Assembly (NCBI RefSeq): GCF_001442535.1
Contig: NZ_CP013141.1
Coordinates: 2,346,803-2,410,802 of the forward strand
Length of the DNA stretch: 64,000 bases
Source: Lysobacter antibioticus
GTDB taxonomy: Bacteria > Pseudomonadota > Gammaproteobacteria > Xanthomonadales > Xanthomonadaceae
Direction of reading: 5' to 3'
The notes beneath the pieces are model-generated. The model had not been told where the DNA came from. It did not search any database and was given only the letters and a program-made list of their open reading frames with translations. The position numbers were made by a program, and so were the translations under genes. This document shows positions 25,916-34,862 of the stretch, piece after piece (position 1 is the first letter of the stretch; each line of letters starts with the position of its first letter).

Positions 25916-28900
25916 TGAGTGCCAGCCAAGATCGTCTCAGCAAAGAAGAGCATTCTCGGATTCTCCGGGAGAAAGTGATCCCGGAAGCTAACCTCGAGGG
26001 ACTGACTTCTCACGAGCGGCCTAAGGCCATCATCCTGGCTGGGCAACCGGGCGCAGGCAAAGGCGGCCTGAAAACTGCCGTCGAACTTGAGCTATCGGGC
26101 GATGTCGCTGCTATCGACCCTGACGAGCTTCGCGATTATCACCCCGAAGCTAGAAACTGGCGGAAGTCCTCCCCCTACGGCTGGTCGCAGCAGACCAATG
26201 CAGACGCAGGCCAGTGGTCGCGAGAACTCCGTGAGGCGGCAATCGAGGGCCGTAAGAACCTCATCGTCGATACCACACTAGGAAATGCGAAGCCCGCGAC
26301 CCAGATGATCCGCGAGCTACAGGCCGCCGGTTACGAAGTTGAAGTTCGTGCAATGGCTACGCATCGCCTCGAAAGCGAGCATGGTGTCGACGAGCGATTC
26401 ACCAAGAACATCGATAAGTTCGGCGTTGGCCGCGACGTCCCGCTGTCTTTCCACGACGACGTGTATCGCGATTTGCCGGACAATCTGGACAAAGTGCGTG
26501 ACGCAACCGATGTACCGGTCCGCATCTTCGACCGCAGCGGCGCCGAACTTTATGACAGCCGCCGGGATTCGACGCTACCTAGCGCCGCACTACGCGAAGC
26601 GCGCGACGCGCGCCTGCAAGATCCCGAAGTGACGCAGCAATTGCGTGAGCGCTGGCAAAAACAAGCCGAATGGCACCGCGACCTGCCGAACACCATCGCC
26701 CAGAACGACAAAGTTCCCGCCTCGACCGCCGAAGCGCTGCTGCGCGAACAGGCGGATCGCGGCAAGGTGGCCCACAGTGCGCAACGCGCCGAGGCCGCCG
26801 CCACTCTCGACGAATTGGTCCGGCCCGGCGCACCGCTGGCGCATGCGCCGCAGGTAGACGCACCGGGTCCCGGCATACGCAAGGCGACGGTGCTCGCGGG
26901 CGCTTCGGCGCTCGGCGTAGCCGCCAGCGTCTACGACGCGAAACAAACCGGCGACCGCATCGGCACTCTGCTAGCCCAGGACAATCCCCTCGCCGCGCAA
27001 TCGCAGTTCGCCCATTACGCGGCGCGCGGCACCGGCGGTTGGCTCGGCGGCGCGGCGGCCGGTCTCGCAGTGGGATGGGAAACCGGGCCGGGTGCGATCG
27101 CGTTCGTGGCGGTCGGCGCGATCGCCGGCAGTCAGGTCGGCGAGAAGGTCGCCCAGTGGTGGGACGATCGTCAGGTCTACAACCAGACCGACCGCGAAGG
27201 CGTCGATTGGAAGTACAACGGCAAGCAATGGCGGAGGCAGGAGCCCGGCGACCTGCGCGACGACGGCGTCACCATTGCCGAGAAGCAGTCGTTCGCCGCC
27301 TTGCCCGACAAGGCGCGGGAACTCACCTATCTGGCCAGCAATTCGTCCAGCGCCTTGGCGATGGGCAAACTGGAGCCGCCGCGCGACCCTTACGTCTTGC
27401 CGGCCAACGAGACCGACAAGCACAGCTTCGCCCAGGCCGACTGGCAGCGTAATGCGGAGAGCGGCGACTGGGTCCGCCAAGTGGTGATCGCGCGCACCGA
27501 CCGCGGCCACCCGCTGGTCAACCCGGAAAAGGCCTCGCCCGAACGCGCCGCGGAGCTGGACCGGATGTCGGAGCAGGTGGTCCGCGACAACATCGCCAGC
27601 GGCCCGGCACCGATCGCCGCGCGCTACGAGCAGGCCTATCGCCGCAACGGCTGGGACGCCTTCGGGCCGATGCCGCAGCCGGTGCTTGCGGCGCTCGCCG
27701 AGCCGAACAGTCTGCAAGCCTCGGATGGCCACCAGTACCGCCGCGATGACGAAGGCCAGTGGCAGCGCCAGGACGGCCTGACCGCCGGCCGCCCGGCATC
27801 CGGCAATCTGCAACGGGAACTCGACACCACCCGCGCCGAGTTGCAGACCCAACTCGTGCAGCACGATCGACACCTGTTGACGATTCCGCAGTGGCAGGCG
27901 CCGTCGTTGGACGAACAGGACCGCGCCAACGTGATGTCGACCTACGCCGCGCTCGGCATCAAGCCGAATCCCGAGCGCCTGGACGCGGTGATGGATGCCT
28001 TGCAGCGCACGCGCGAGGCGCACGGCATCGACCCGCATGCCAGTTCGCTGCACGTGGAGCGCAGCCCGAACGGCGGCTACGACATCGACAGCCCGCTCGC
28101 CCACCTGCGCCGCGACAATGGCGTGGTCCAGATCGTCGCGGTGACGAGCACCGCGGAGATCCAGCAAGCATTGGCGGACCGGCGCGAGCGCGCCGCACCC
28201 ATCCCGGACACTCCGGAGCTGCGCGTCGCCGCGCTGTCGCCGCAGCAACGCGAGGCGCACCAGCAGGCCGAGCGCGAAGCCAACCGGCAAGGACTGTCGC
28301 GCGACGAGGTGCAGCAGGCGGCGCAACAGGCCGCCGTGGCCACTGCCTCGCCCGATGCCACTCCATCGGTTCCGACACCCGCCGATGCGCAGCCCGCGCG
28401 CGTCGTCGCCGCGTCGACACCGGCCTCGGACCCGCGCCGCGAGGCCGAGCCGGCGGCATCGCCCGCGCCCATCGTTGCAGCGCCCGCGCCGATCGCCGAA
28501 ACGGTCCCGGAGCCGGTGCGCCCTCAATCGGAAGCCGCCACGCAACCCAAAGCGGTGGCAGCCGAGTTGTCCGAACCCGAGACGCCGGCCCGTACGCCCG
28601 AGCCGACGGTGCAGCCGGCCGCTACCGTCCAGTCTGAATCCGTTCAACCTGATTCGGTCCAGCCCGCTCCCGTCGAGCCTGCTCCCGTCCAGCCCGCTCC
28701 TATCCAACTCGATTCCGCGCAGTCGGCTACCGTCGCTCCTGCGGTCGCGGTCAGCTCCGCTGCGAACAAGCAGGACAACGTGCTTCGCCCGGGCGACCGC
28801 GGCCAAGAGGTCGAGTTAATGCAGTACCGCTTGAATCGCGTCGGTTATCGCGACCCCGAGGGCCAGCCGCTCGCTCAGAACGGCCATTACGATGCGGCCA

Positions 28901-29847
28901 CCGAACAGGCCGTGCGTCGGTTCCAGCGCGACCAGGGCCTCGCCGATACCGGCATGGCCGACCCGGCCACGCAACAGGCGATGTCGGCGGCGCAGCATGC
29001 GCGGATCGAATCGAGCAAGACCGCCGGGCAGAACCCGCCGCAAGCGCAGGCTCGCGCGTCATCGAACACCGCACAGGAACGCCCGGCCGTCGTCGCCCAA
29101 TGGGACGACGAGGCGCCTTCGCAGGCAGCGCGCGAACTCGGTTCTCGCGCGCCATCGAACGAACCCGGCTCTCGAACCACGCATCCCGCCGAACGCCCAC
29201 AGCCGACCGAGTTCATCGCACAGGAGGAACGGGCGGCGCTGCGGCCGCAGACCGATGAAGCGCAGCAGTCCCCGGCGCGCGCGACCGCCTACGTCGCTCG
29301 CGACGAGCAGCCGCAAGCGCAAGCACCGGCTCGTTCACACGAACCCGCGCAGCAAGCCGATGCGTTCGCCACGGCTCCGGAGCGGACCGCATCGCCGCGC
29401 ACCACCGAAACCGCAGCCACCGCGCCGGCGCGAGAGTCCCTACGAGAATCCGCACGAGAGCCGGCGCCGATGACGGCCCAGCCCGAACCGCTCTTCAGCC
29501 TGTCGCGGCTGACGCCGAACGACCAGGCGATGTTCGCCAAGATCCGCGCAGGCGTGCCGGCGGATGTGCCCGACGAAACCGTGGCGAAAGCGATGCTGGA
29601 AGCCAAGCGCAACGGCATTCCGGATGCCGACCGCATCGACAAGGCGGCCGTGGTCGACGGCAAGCTCTGGGTCGCGGGCAGCATCCCCGGCTTCCATGCC
29701 GGCGTGTCGGTAGCCGAACAAGCGCCGGCGATGCAGGACACCTTGCGCGAAACGCAGGCGTTCAACCAACAGCGCGATGAGCGGCTGGCCCAGGAGTCGA
29801 CGCAGAAGGCCCAGGACGAACCCGGGCGGGCCACACGCATGCAGTGA
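25915..29847 (+). CDS. zeta-toxin domain protein with PG-binding domain and probable XVIPCD-type C-terminus (T4SS effector candidate)
   Basis: A 1310-aa multidomain protein. Residues about 35-220 form a zeta-toxin/PezT-like kinase domain with P-loop GQPGAGKGG (43-51) and DPDELRDY; zeta toxins phosphorylate UDP-N-acetylglucosamine and so block wall synthesis. A Gly/Ala-rich hydrophobic stretch lies at about 320-410, then a central domain, a long Pro/Ala/Glu-rich segment (about 760-950), a peptidoglycan-binding type 1 domain at about 955-1025 (LRPGDRGQEVELMQYRLN), and a second low-complexity segment. The last 120 residues (from LFSLSRLTPNDQAM) resemble the XVIPCD signal of Xanthomonadales type IV secretion effectors. 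GC rises from the kinase part to the C-terminal part, hinting at a composite origin. Confidence 0.75.
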   Translation: MSASQDRLSKEEHSRILREKVIPEANLEGLTSHERPKAIILAGQPGAGKGGLKTAVELELSGDVAAIDPDELRDYHPEARNWRKSSPYGWSQQTNADAGQWSRELREAAIEGRKNLIVDTTLGNAKPATQMIRELQAAGYEVEVRAMATHRLESEHGVDERFTKNIDKFGVGRDVPLSFHDDVYRDLPDNLDKVRDATDVPVRIFDRSGAELYDSRRDSTLPSAALREARDARLQDPEVTQQLRERWQKQAEWHRDLPNTIAQNDKVPASTAEALLREQADRGKVAHSAQRAEAAATLDELVRPGAPLAHAPQVDAPGPGIRKATVLAGASALGVAASVYDAKQTGDRIGTLLAQDNPLAAQSQFAHYAARGTGGWLGGAAAGLAVGWETGPGAIAFVAVGAIAGSQVGEKVAQWWDDRQVYNQTDREGVDWKYNGKQWRRQEPGDLRDDGVTIAEKQSFAALPDKARELTYLASNSSSALAMGKLEPPRDPYVLPANETDKHSFAQADWQRNAESGDWVRQVVIARTDRGHPLVNPEKASPERAAELDRMSEQVVRDNIASGPAPIAARYEQAYRRNGWDAFGPMPQPVLAALAEPNSLQASDGHQYRRDDEGQWQRQDGLTAGRPASGNLQRELDTTRAELQTQLVQHDRHLLTIPQWQAPSLDEQDRANVMSTYAALGIKPNPERLDAVMDALQRTREAHGIDPHASSLHVERSPNGGYDIDSPLAHLRRDNGVVQIVAVTSTAEIQQALADRRERAAPIPDTPELRVAALSPQQREAHQQAEREANRQGLSRDEVQQAAQQAAVATASPDATPSVPTPADAQPARVVAASTPASDPRREAEPAASPAPIVAAPAPIAETVPEPVRPQSEAATQPKAVAAELSEPETPARTPEPTVQPAATVQSESVQPDSVQPAPVEPAPVQPAPIQLDSAQSATVAPAVAVSSAANKQDNVLRPGDRGQEVELMQYRLNRVGYRDPEGQPLAQNGHYDAATEQAVRRFQRDQGLADTGMADPATQQAMSAAQHARIESSKTAGQNPPQAQARASSNTAQERPAVVAQWDDEAPSQAARELGSRAPSNEPGSRTTHPAERPQPTEFIAQEERAALRPQTDEAQQSPARATAYVARDEQPQAQAPARSHEPAQQADAFATAPERTASPRTTETAATAPARESLRESAREPAPMTAQPEPLFSLSRLTPNDQAMFAKIRAGVPADVPDETVAKAMLEAKRNGIPDADRIDKAAVVDGKLWVAGSIPGFHAGVSVAEQAPAMQDTLRETQAFNQQRDERLAQESTQKAQDEPGRATRMQ

Positions 29848-30065
29848 CGGTGCATGCGGGGACGGGCTGGCAGCGACGGCGATAAGCGGTCGTCGCGGCG
29901 CGAGCGCGCTCGGGCGATGCCCGGACGATCGCGCAGGCCGCCCCGCTCCGCTGCGCGAGCCACCGCATCGAGTCATCCAGACACAGCCTGCCCAGTCGCT
30001 TCGCACTGGGTTGGCGCCGCCGGATAGTGCAAGCTATCGGCAGGAGTAATCGGCAGGAGCCGCAC

Positions 30066-30833
30066 GTGGGTCATTGGTTCGTCTCGCTAAGCGCCATCGA
30101 AGTGATGGTCGTGGGCGTGTTGTATTTCGCCGCGCTCTATCTGCTGAGCGGCGGCCTGAACTGGTGGCTGACCCACACCCTGCTGCCGGCGCTCGGCTAC
30201 GGCCGCCGCCTGGACATCCGCCCGCTGCCGCCCGGCCAACTGCGGCGCGAGTTCGGCGCTTCGACTGTCTCGATCCTGATCTTCGGCATCGGCCTGGTCG
30301 TGCCCTGGGGCATGCTGCGCCTGGGCTGGGCGCGGTTCGCGGTCGACCCGCCGGCCTGGCGCGTACTGCTCGAAATCGTCGTGCTGTTCCTGTGGAACGA
30401 GCTGCACTTCTACCTCAACCACCGCGCCCTGCACACGAGTTGGCTGCGCCGTTTCCACGGCATGCACCACCGCTCGCACGTCGCCACCCCGTTCTCGACC
30501 TATGCCTTCCACCCGGTCGAAGCGGTGATGCTCGGCAGCGTGCCGCTGATCCCGATGCTGCTGCACGATTTCAGCTTCATCGCGGTGGCCAGCCTGCCGG
30601 TGCTCAGCATCGCCCTGAATAACCTGGGCCACAGCAACTACGAAGCCAGCCGAACCGCGCCGGCGCGCGGATGGCGCGGCGCCAGCCGCCGCCATCACCT
30701 GCACCACGCGCGCTACAACGGCAACTACGGCTTCCTGCTGGAAGTATTCGACCGCTGGGCCGGCACGGTGATCCAGCCCGAGGCCGAAGACGCCCGCCCG
30801 GCGACACGAACGCGCACGGACCGCGCCGCATGA
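30066..30833 (+). CDS. sterol desaturase / fatty-acid hydroxylase superfamily protein
   Basis: A 255-aa integral membrane protein of the di-iron fatty-acid hydroxylase superfamily. The histidine clusters HFYLNH, HGMHHRSH and HRRHHLHH are visible between hydrophobic segments (EVMVVGVLYFAALYLLSGG and others). Such enzymes introduce hydroxyl groups or double bonds into lipids using O2. The GTG at 30066 was chosen because CAGGAG stands seven bases upstream. First gene of a four-gene overlapping run; its stop overlaps the next start (ATGA). Confidence 0.82.
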   Translation: MGHWFVSLSAIEVMVVGVLYFAALYLLSGGLNWWLTHTLLPALGYGRRLDIRPLPPGQLRREFGASTVSILIFGIGLVVPWGMLRLGWARFAVDPPAWRVLLEIVVLFLWNELHFYLNHRALHTSWLRRFHGMHHRSHVATPFSTYAFHPVEAVMLGSVPLIPMLLHDFSFIAVASLPVLSIALNNLGHSNYEASRTAPARGWRGASRRHHLHHARYNGNYGFLLEVFDRWAGTVIQPEAEDARPATRTRTDRAA

Positions 30834-31780
30834 ACGACGACCCCGCCTCCAGCGCGGCACGCCCCATTGCAGCGGATCCCGGCATCGGCGCGCTGCGCCA
30901 TCGCCGCGACCTGCAAAGCCTGGCCTATCTGCTGGCACAGCCGCTGCTGGCGCTGTGGCAGTGGCGGCACGGTTTCAGCCTGCCCCTGTATGCGCTGATG
31001 CTGTACCTGGCGATCGCGGTCAGCGTGATCCACCACAACCATGCGCACTTGCCGCTGTGGCGCGGGCGCTGGCGCAATCGCGGCACCGACCTGCTGATCA
31101 CCGTGTTGCAGGGGCACCCGACCTTCGTCTTCCATCCCGCGCACAACCGCAACCACCATCGCCATCGGCACGGCCCCGGCGACGTCGCCCGCACCTGGCG
31201 CTTCGGCGACCACAATCACGCGCTCGGCTGGTTGCTGCATCCGTTGCAGGCGATCGCGGTGATCTATCCCTTCCTGTTCGATTGGCTGCGCGGCGTGCGC
31301 CGGCGCGCGCCCGGGGCTTACCGCTGGTATCTGCTGCAGTACACGGCGTGGCTGGGTTCGTGGGCGCTGCTGTTGGCGATCGACCCCGGCAAGGCGCTGG
31401 CGCTGGTGATCCTGCCGCAATTGCTGGGCCTGCACTGGCTGCTCTCGGCCAACTACCTGCAGCACGCCCATGCCGACGATGCGGCGCGCTTCGGCTATGC
31501 GCGCAATTTCGAGGGTTGGCTGAACCCGCTGCTGTTCAACATCGGCCTGCACACCGCCCACCACGAACACAGCCGCGCGCACTGGTCCGAGCTGCCGCGG
31601 CTGCATTATCGCTACCGCCCTTTGATCGACCCACGCCTGCTCGAAGCCAGTTTTGCCGGCTACGCCTGGCGCGTATTCGTCCTGGGCCCGTTCCTGCCGC
31701 ACTATCGCTCGCGCTCCTTGCGTCCGGCCGATACCTGCGCGGCGGTCGACGGGCCTGTAACCACCTCCAAGGATTGTTGA
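30830..31780 (+). CDS. membrane fatty-acid desaturase-like enzyme
   Basis: A 316-aa membrane di-iron desaturase-like protein. The three histidine boxes are clear: HHNHAH, HNRNHHRHRH and HTAHHEHSRAHW. Hydrophobic segments flank them. It would insert a double bond or oxygenate a lipid chain. The ATG at 30830 overlaps the preceding stop, and the stop TGA at 31778-31780 overlaps the ATG of the KAS III fusion (TGATG). The tight coupling indicates one pathway. Confidence 0.82.
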   Translation: MNDDPASSAARPIAADPGIGALRHRRDLQSLAYLLAQPLLALWQWRHGFSLPLYALMLYLAIAVSVIHHNHAHLPLWRGRWRNRGTDLLITVLQGHPTFVFHPAHNRNHHRHRHGPGDVARTWRFGDHNHALGWLLHPLQAIAVIYPFLFDWLRGVRRRAPGAYRWYLLQYTAWLGSWALLLAIDPGKALALVILPQLLGLHWLLSANYLQHAHADDAARFGYARNFEGWLNPLLFNIGLHTAHHEHSRAHWSELPRLHYRYRPLIDPRLLEASFAGYAWRVFVLGPFLPHYRSRSLRPADTCAAVDGPVTTSKDC

Positions 31781-33681
31781 TGCCGACCCGTTTCGAACGC
31801 ACTTTCATCGAGGGCAGCGGCCGCTTCCTGCCCGGCGCGCCCGTCGACAACGCCGCGATGGATGCCTACATCGCGCCGCTCAGCAAGCTGTCCGACCGCA
31901 TCAAGCGCCGGATCCTGGCCGAGAACGGCATCCTCACCCGCCACTACGCCATCGATGCCGAGGGCCGCACCGTGCACTCCTGCGCCGACATGGCGGCCTC
32001 GGCGATCCGTCAATGCCTGGCCAGCACCGACACCGCGCTCGACGGCATCGGCCTGCTCGCCTGCGGCACCTCCGGCGGCGATGCGCTGATGCCGGGCTTC
32101 GCCTGCATGGTGCAGGGCGAGCTGGCGGCGCCGCCGATGCAGACCCTGTCCGCACACGGCATCTGCGCCTCCGGCGTCGGTGCCTGGGAGAGCGCGGCGT
32201 CGGCGGTCGAGCTGGGTTCGCACCAACGCGCCCTGGTCGCGGCCGCGGAAATGCCGTCGCGCCTCTTCAAGCGCTCGCGCTATGCCGCGCGCGACTACAA
32301 CGCCGATTTCGACGCCCACTTCCTGCGCTGGATGCTGTCCGACGGCGCCGGCGCCCTGCAGCTCAGCTCGGCCCCGAAGCCGCGCGACGGCATCCGCCTG
32401 CGCCTGCGCTTCATCCACCAGCGCTCGTTCTCCGGCGATTACCCGGTGTGCATGCAATTGGGGCTGACGCCGGACCGCAGCCGCAGCCATCTGGACTACG
32501 ACTCCTGGCAGGCCGCCGAAGCCGACGGCGCGCTGTTCCTGCGCCAGGACATCCGCCTGCTGCCGCATTTGTTCGACGTCGGCGTGCACGAGTACGCCAA
32601 GCTGGCCCACGCCGGTTGGTTCGACCCGGCCAAGATCGATCACTTCCTCTGCCATTACTCGTCCGAGCGCTTCGCGCCGGTGGTCGACGAGTTGATGTGC
32701 AAGGCCGGCCTGGAGATTCCGCGCGAGCGCTGGTACAGCAACCTCACCTCGCGCGGCAACACCGGCGCGGCGTCGATCTTCATCATGCTCGACGAGTTCC
32801 TGCGCACGCGCAGCTTGCAGCCAGGCGAACGCATCCTGTGCTTCATCCCCGAGTCCGGCCGCTTCACCGTCGCCTTCGTGCTGATCGAAGTCGAAGCCGC
32901 CGATGCGCCGTTGACCGCTTCCGTATCCGTGCCCACGACGGCTCCGGTCGCTGCAGCAGCGCACGATCCCGAGCTGATCGCGCCGCCGCACGACCCCGCT
33001 GACGCCCCCGCGGCCCTGCGCCACCTGCTCGGCGAGTTGGCGACCATCTGGCACGACTACCGCTCGCGCGCCTGGCGCACGCCGGTGATCCGCAAGCTGC
33101 GCGAGCGCCGCTTCGCCACCGCCGACTACGTGCAATGGATGCAGCACTGGATTCCGCAGGTCCGCGAAGGCAGCAAGTGGATGCGCGAAGGCGCCGCGGC
33201 GGTGCAGGCGCCGTACACCGAGCTCAGCGCCCTGATCGAGACCCATGCCGGCGACGAACAGGACGACTACATGATCCTGTACGAGGACTACCGCAAGGCC
33301 GGCGGCGCCGTCGCCGACATCGACGCCCTGCGCCGCAATCCGGGCGGCGAAGCGCTCAACAGCTATCTGCACGCTCTGGCCGCGACGCCGAATCCGCTCG
33401 GCCTGCTCGGCGCCATCTACATCATCGAAGGCACCGGCCAGCGCATCATCCCGGCCTTGTTGCCGCTGATGAAGGCCAGCCTGTCCCTGCCGGCCGACGC
33501 CTTCCGTTTCCTCGAATACCATGGCAGCAACGACGAGCACCATCTGGCCCGCTGGCTGCGGGCGATCGAGATCGTGCTCGAACACGACGCCGACGGCGAA
33601 GGCGCCCGTGCCATCATCGCCACTGCACGACGCACCGCGGAGCTCTATCTCATGCAGTTCGATCACGTGATGCCGGCATGA
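31780..33681 (+). CDS. KAS III-like ketosynthase fused to a heme-oxygenase-like di-iron domain
   Basis: A 633-aa two-domain protein. Residues 1-375 form a thiolase-fold ketoacyl-ACP synthase III with an apparently complete catalytic triad: C129 (HGICASG), H292 (LCHYSSE) and N327 (SRGNTGAA). A linker (about 375-410) leads to residues 410-633, an all-helical heme-oxygenase/TenA-like domain with candidate metal ligands E487/H489, E550 (YIIEGTG), H581, D585 and H588 (YHGSNDEHH). Family members of the second type (for example UndA) oxidise fatty-acid-like substrates with a di-iron centre. The fusion suggests chain condensation followed by oxidation of the product, such as decarboxylation. Substrate unknown. 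Confidence 0.8.
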   Translation: MPTRFERTFIEGSGRFLPGAPVDNAAMDAYIAPLSKLSDRIKRRILAENGILTRHYAIDAEGRTVHSCADMAASAIRQCLASTDTALDGIGLLACGTSGGDALMPGFACMVQGELAAPPMQTLSAHGICASGVGAWESAASAVELGSHQRALVAAAEMPSRLFKRSRYAARDYNADFDAHFLRWMLSDGAGALQLSSAPKPRDGIRLRLRFIHQRSFSGDYPVCMQLGLTPDRSRSHLDYDSWQAAEADGALFLRQDIRLLPHLFDVGVHEYAKLAHAGWFDPAKIDHFLCHYSSERFAPVVDELMCKAGLEIPRERWYSNLTSRGNTGAASIFIMLDEFLRTRSLQPGERILCFIPESGRFTVAFVLIEVEAADAPLTASVSVPTTAPVAAAAHDPELIAPPHDPADAPAALRHLLGELATIWHDYRSRAWRTPVIRKLRERRFATADYVQWMQHWIPQVREGSKWMREGAAAVQAPYTELSALIETHAGDEQDDYMILYEDYRKAGGAVADIDALRRNPGGEALNSYLHALAATPNPLGLLGAIYIIEGTGQRIIPALLPLMKASLSLPADAFRFLEYHGSNDEHHLARWLRAIEIVLEHDADGEGARAIIATARRTAELYLMQFDHVMPA

Positions 33682-34562
33682 AGTACCAACCCGAGTTCCT
33701 CGAGCAAGCCTACGACCCGCGCGACCCCAGTCCGTGGCTGGCCTTGTACCTGGATCGCAGCACGCCGCTCGACGACGAGGTCAAGCGCGCCTGGCTGGCC
33801 GATTCCAGCTCGCGCTCGCGCCAGTTCGTGTTGCCGTTCATGCGGCCGCTGGCGCGCACCCTGATCGTGCTGATCCAGGTGGCCAAGGTGTTCGCCCCGC
33901 GCCGGCTGGCGTTCTCGCGCACCCTGCACCGCCTGCTCGCCTGGGGCATGGAGAACTTCCTGCGCCCGGAGGCCAACTGGCTGATCCTGCGCCACTTCCA
34001 TCTCGGCTCGCAGGTGCTGGAGTTCATCGGCAAGAACTCCGGCGTCGAAGTGCAGGGCAACCCGCTGCGCCCGGCCGCGGTGGCCGACGTGCGCGAGGAC
34101 ATGTTCCTGGTGCACGACCTCAACCTGTTCAATTTCGTCATCCGGCTCAACCAGAACCTGCAGGCTGCCGGGCGCGAACTGAAGTTCGTCGCCGACCCCG
34201 ACCTGTCGATGATCAAACAGCCCGAACTGCGGCTGGAGGACATGCCGCGGCGCTGGCGCAATTTCCTCGACCTGCAGAGTTCGATCGAACTGTTCACGCC
34301 GATCTACCAGTTGCTGCTCACCGACAGCGACTTCTGGCGCGCGACCAACTCGCTGCAGCTCGACGAGACCATCGGCCTGTACGTGGCGACCATCCTCGAT
34401 GCGCGCTCGCATCTGGTCCTGCTCAACAATCGCCACCCGCTGGTGCCGTTGTCGACCTTGCGCGCCGGCTTCCGCCTGACCCTGCACGGCCTGTCGACCG
34501 AAATGCTGCACGCCTTCCTGATGGGCAAGCGCGACCAGCAGGCGGCGGCGACCGCCGCCTGA
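33678..34562 (+). CDS. conserved hypothetical protein of the lipid operon
   Basis: A 294-aa protein without a recognised family. It is largely helical, with one hydrophobic stretch (PFMRPLARTLIVLIQVAKVF) that could touch the membrane, and the motif HDLNLFNFVIRLNQNL in the middle. The ATG overlaps the stop of the KAS III fusion (ATGA), so it is co-translated with it. No catalytic residues can be assigned. Confidence 0.7.
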   Translation: MKYQPEFLEQAYDPRDPSPWLALYLDRSTPLDDEVKRAWLADSSSRSRQFVLPFMRPLARTLIVLIQVAKVFAPRRLAFSRTLHRLLAWGMENFLRPEANWLILRHFHLGSQVLEFIGKNSGVEVQGNPLRPAAVADVREDMFLVHDLNLFNFVIRLNQNLQAAGRELKFVADPDLSMIKQPELRLEDMPRRWRNFLDLQSSIELFTPIYQLLLTDSDFWRATNSLQLDETIGLYVATILDARSHLVLLNNRHPLVPLSTLRAGFRLTLHGLSTEMLHAFLMGKRDQQAAATAA

Positions 34563-34862
34563 AACTGCGGCCGGCCGTAGTCGCATCCGGCGCCTCGGCC
34601 CCTCGCGATGAGTGGCCGGGCGGCCGCGGCCCGTAAGGCATCACGACCCACCGACCCAGCCCGCCCGGCGCAGACCAGCGCCGGCGCGGCGGATGTGCGC
34701 GAATCATGCATTCGGCCAGGCTGACTAGGGTTTCCCCCGATTTACCGGCGCGCGGCGGCTGTCTAGGCTGCTCGGCATTGCAGTCCTCCCTGCGCCGCGG
34801 CCGGCTTCCGGCTTGCACTGGCGCGACCGCCGATCCGCCCCGACCGGGCAAGGAGCCGTTCC

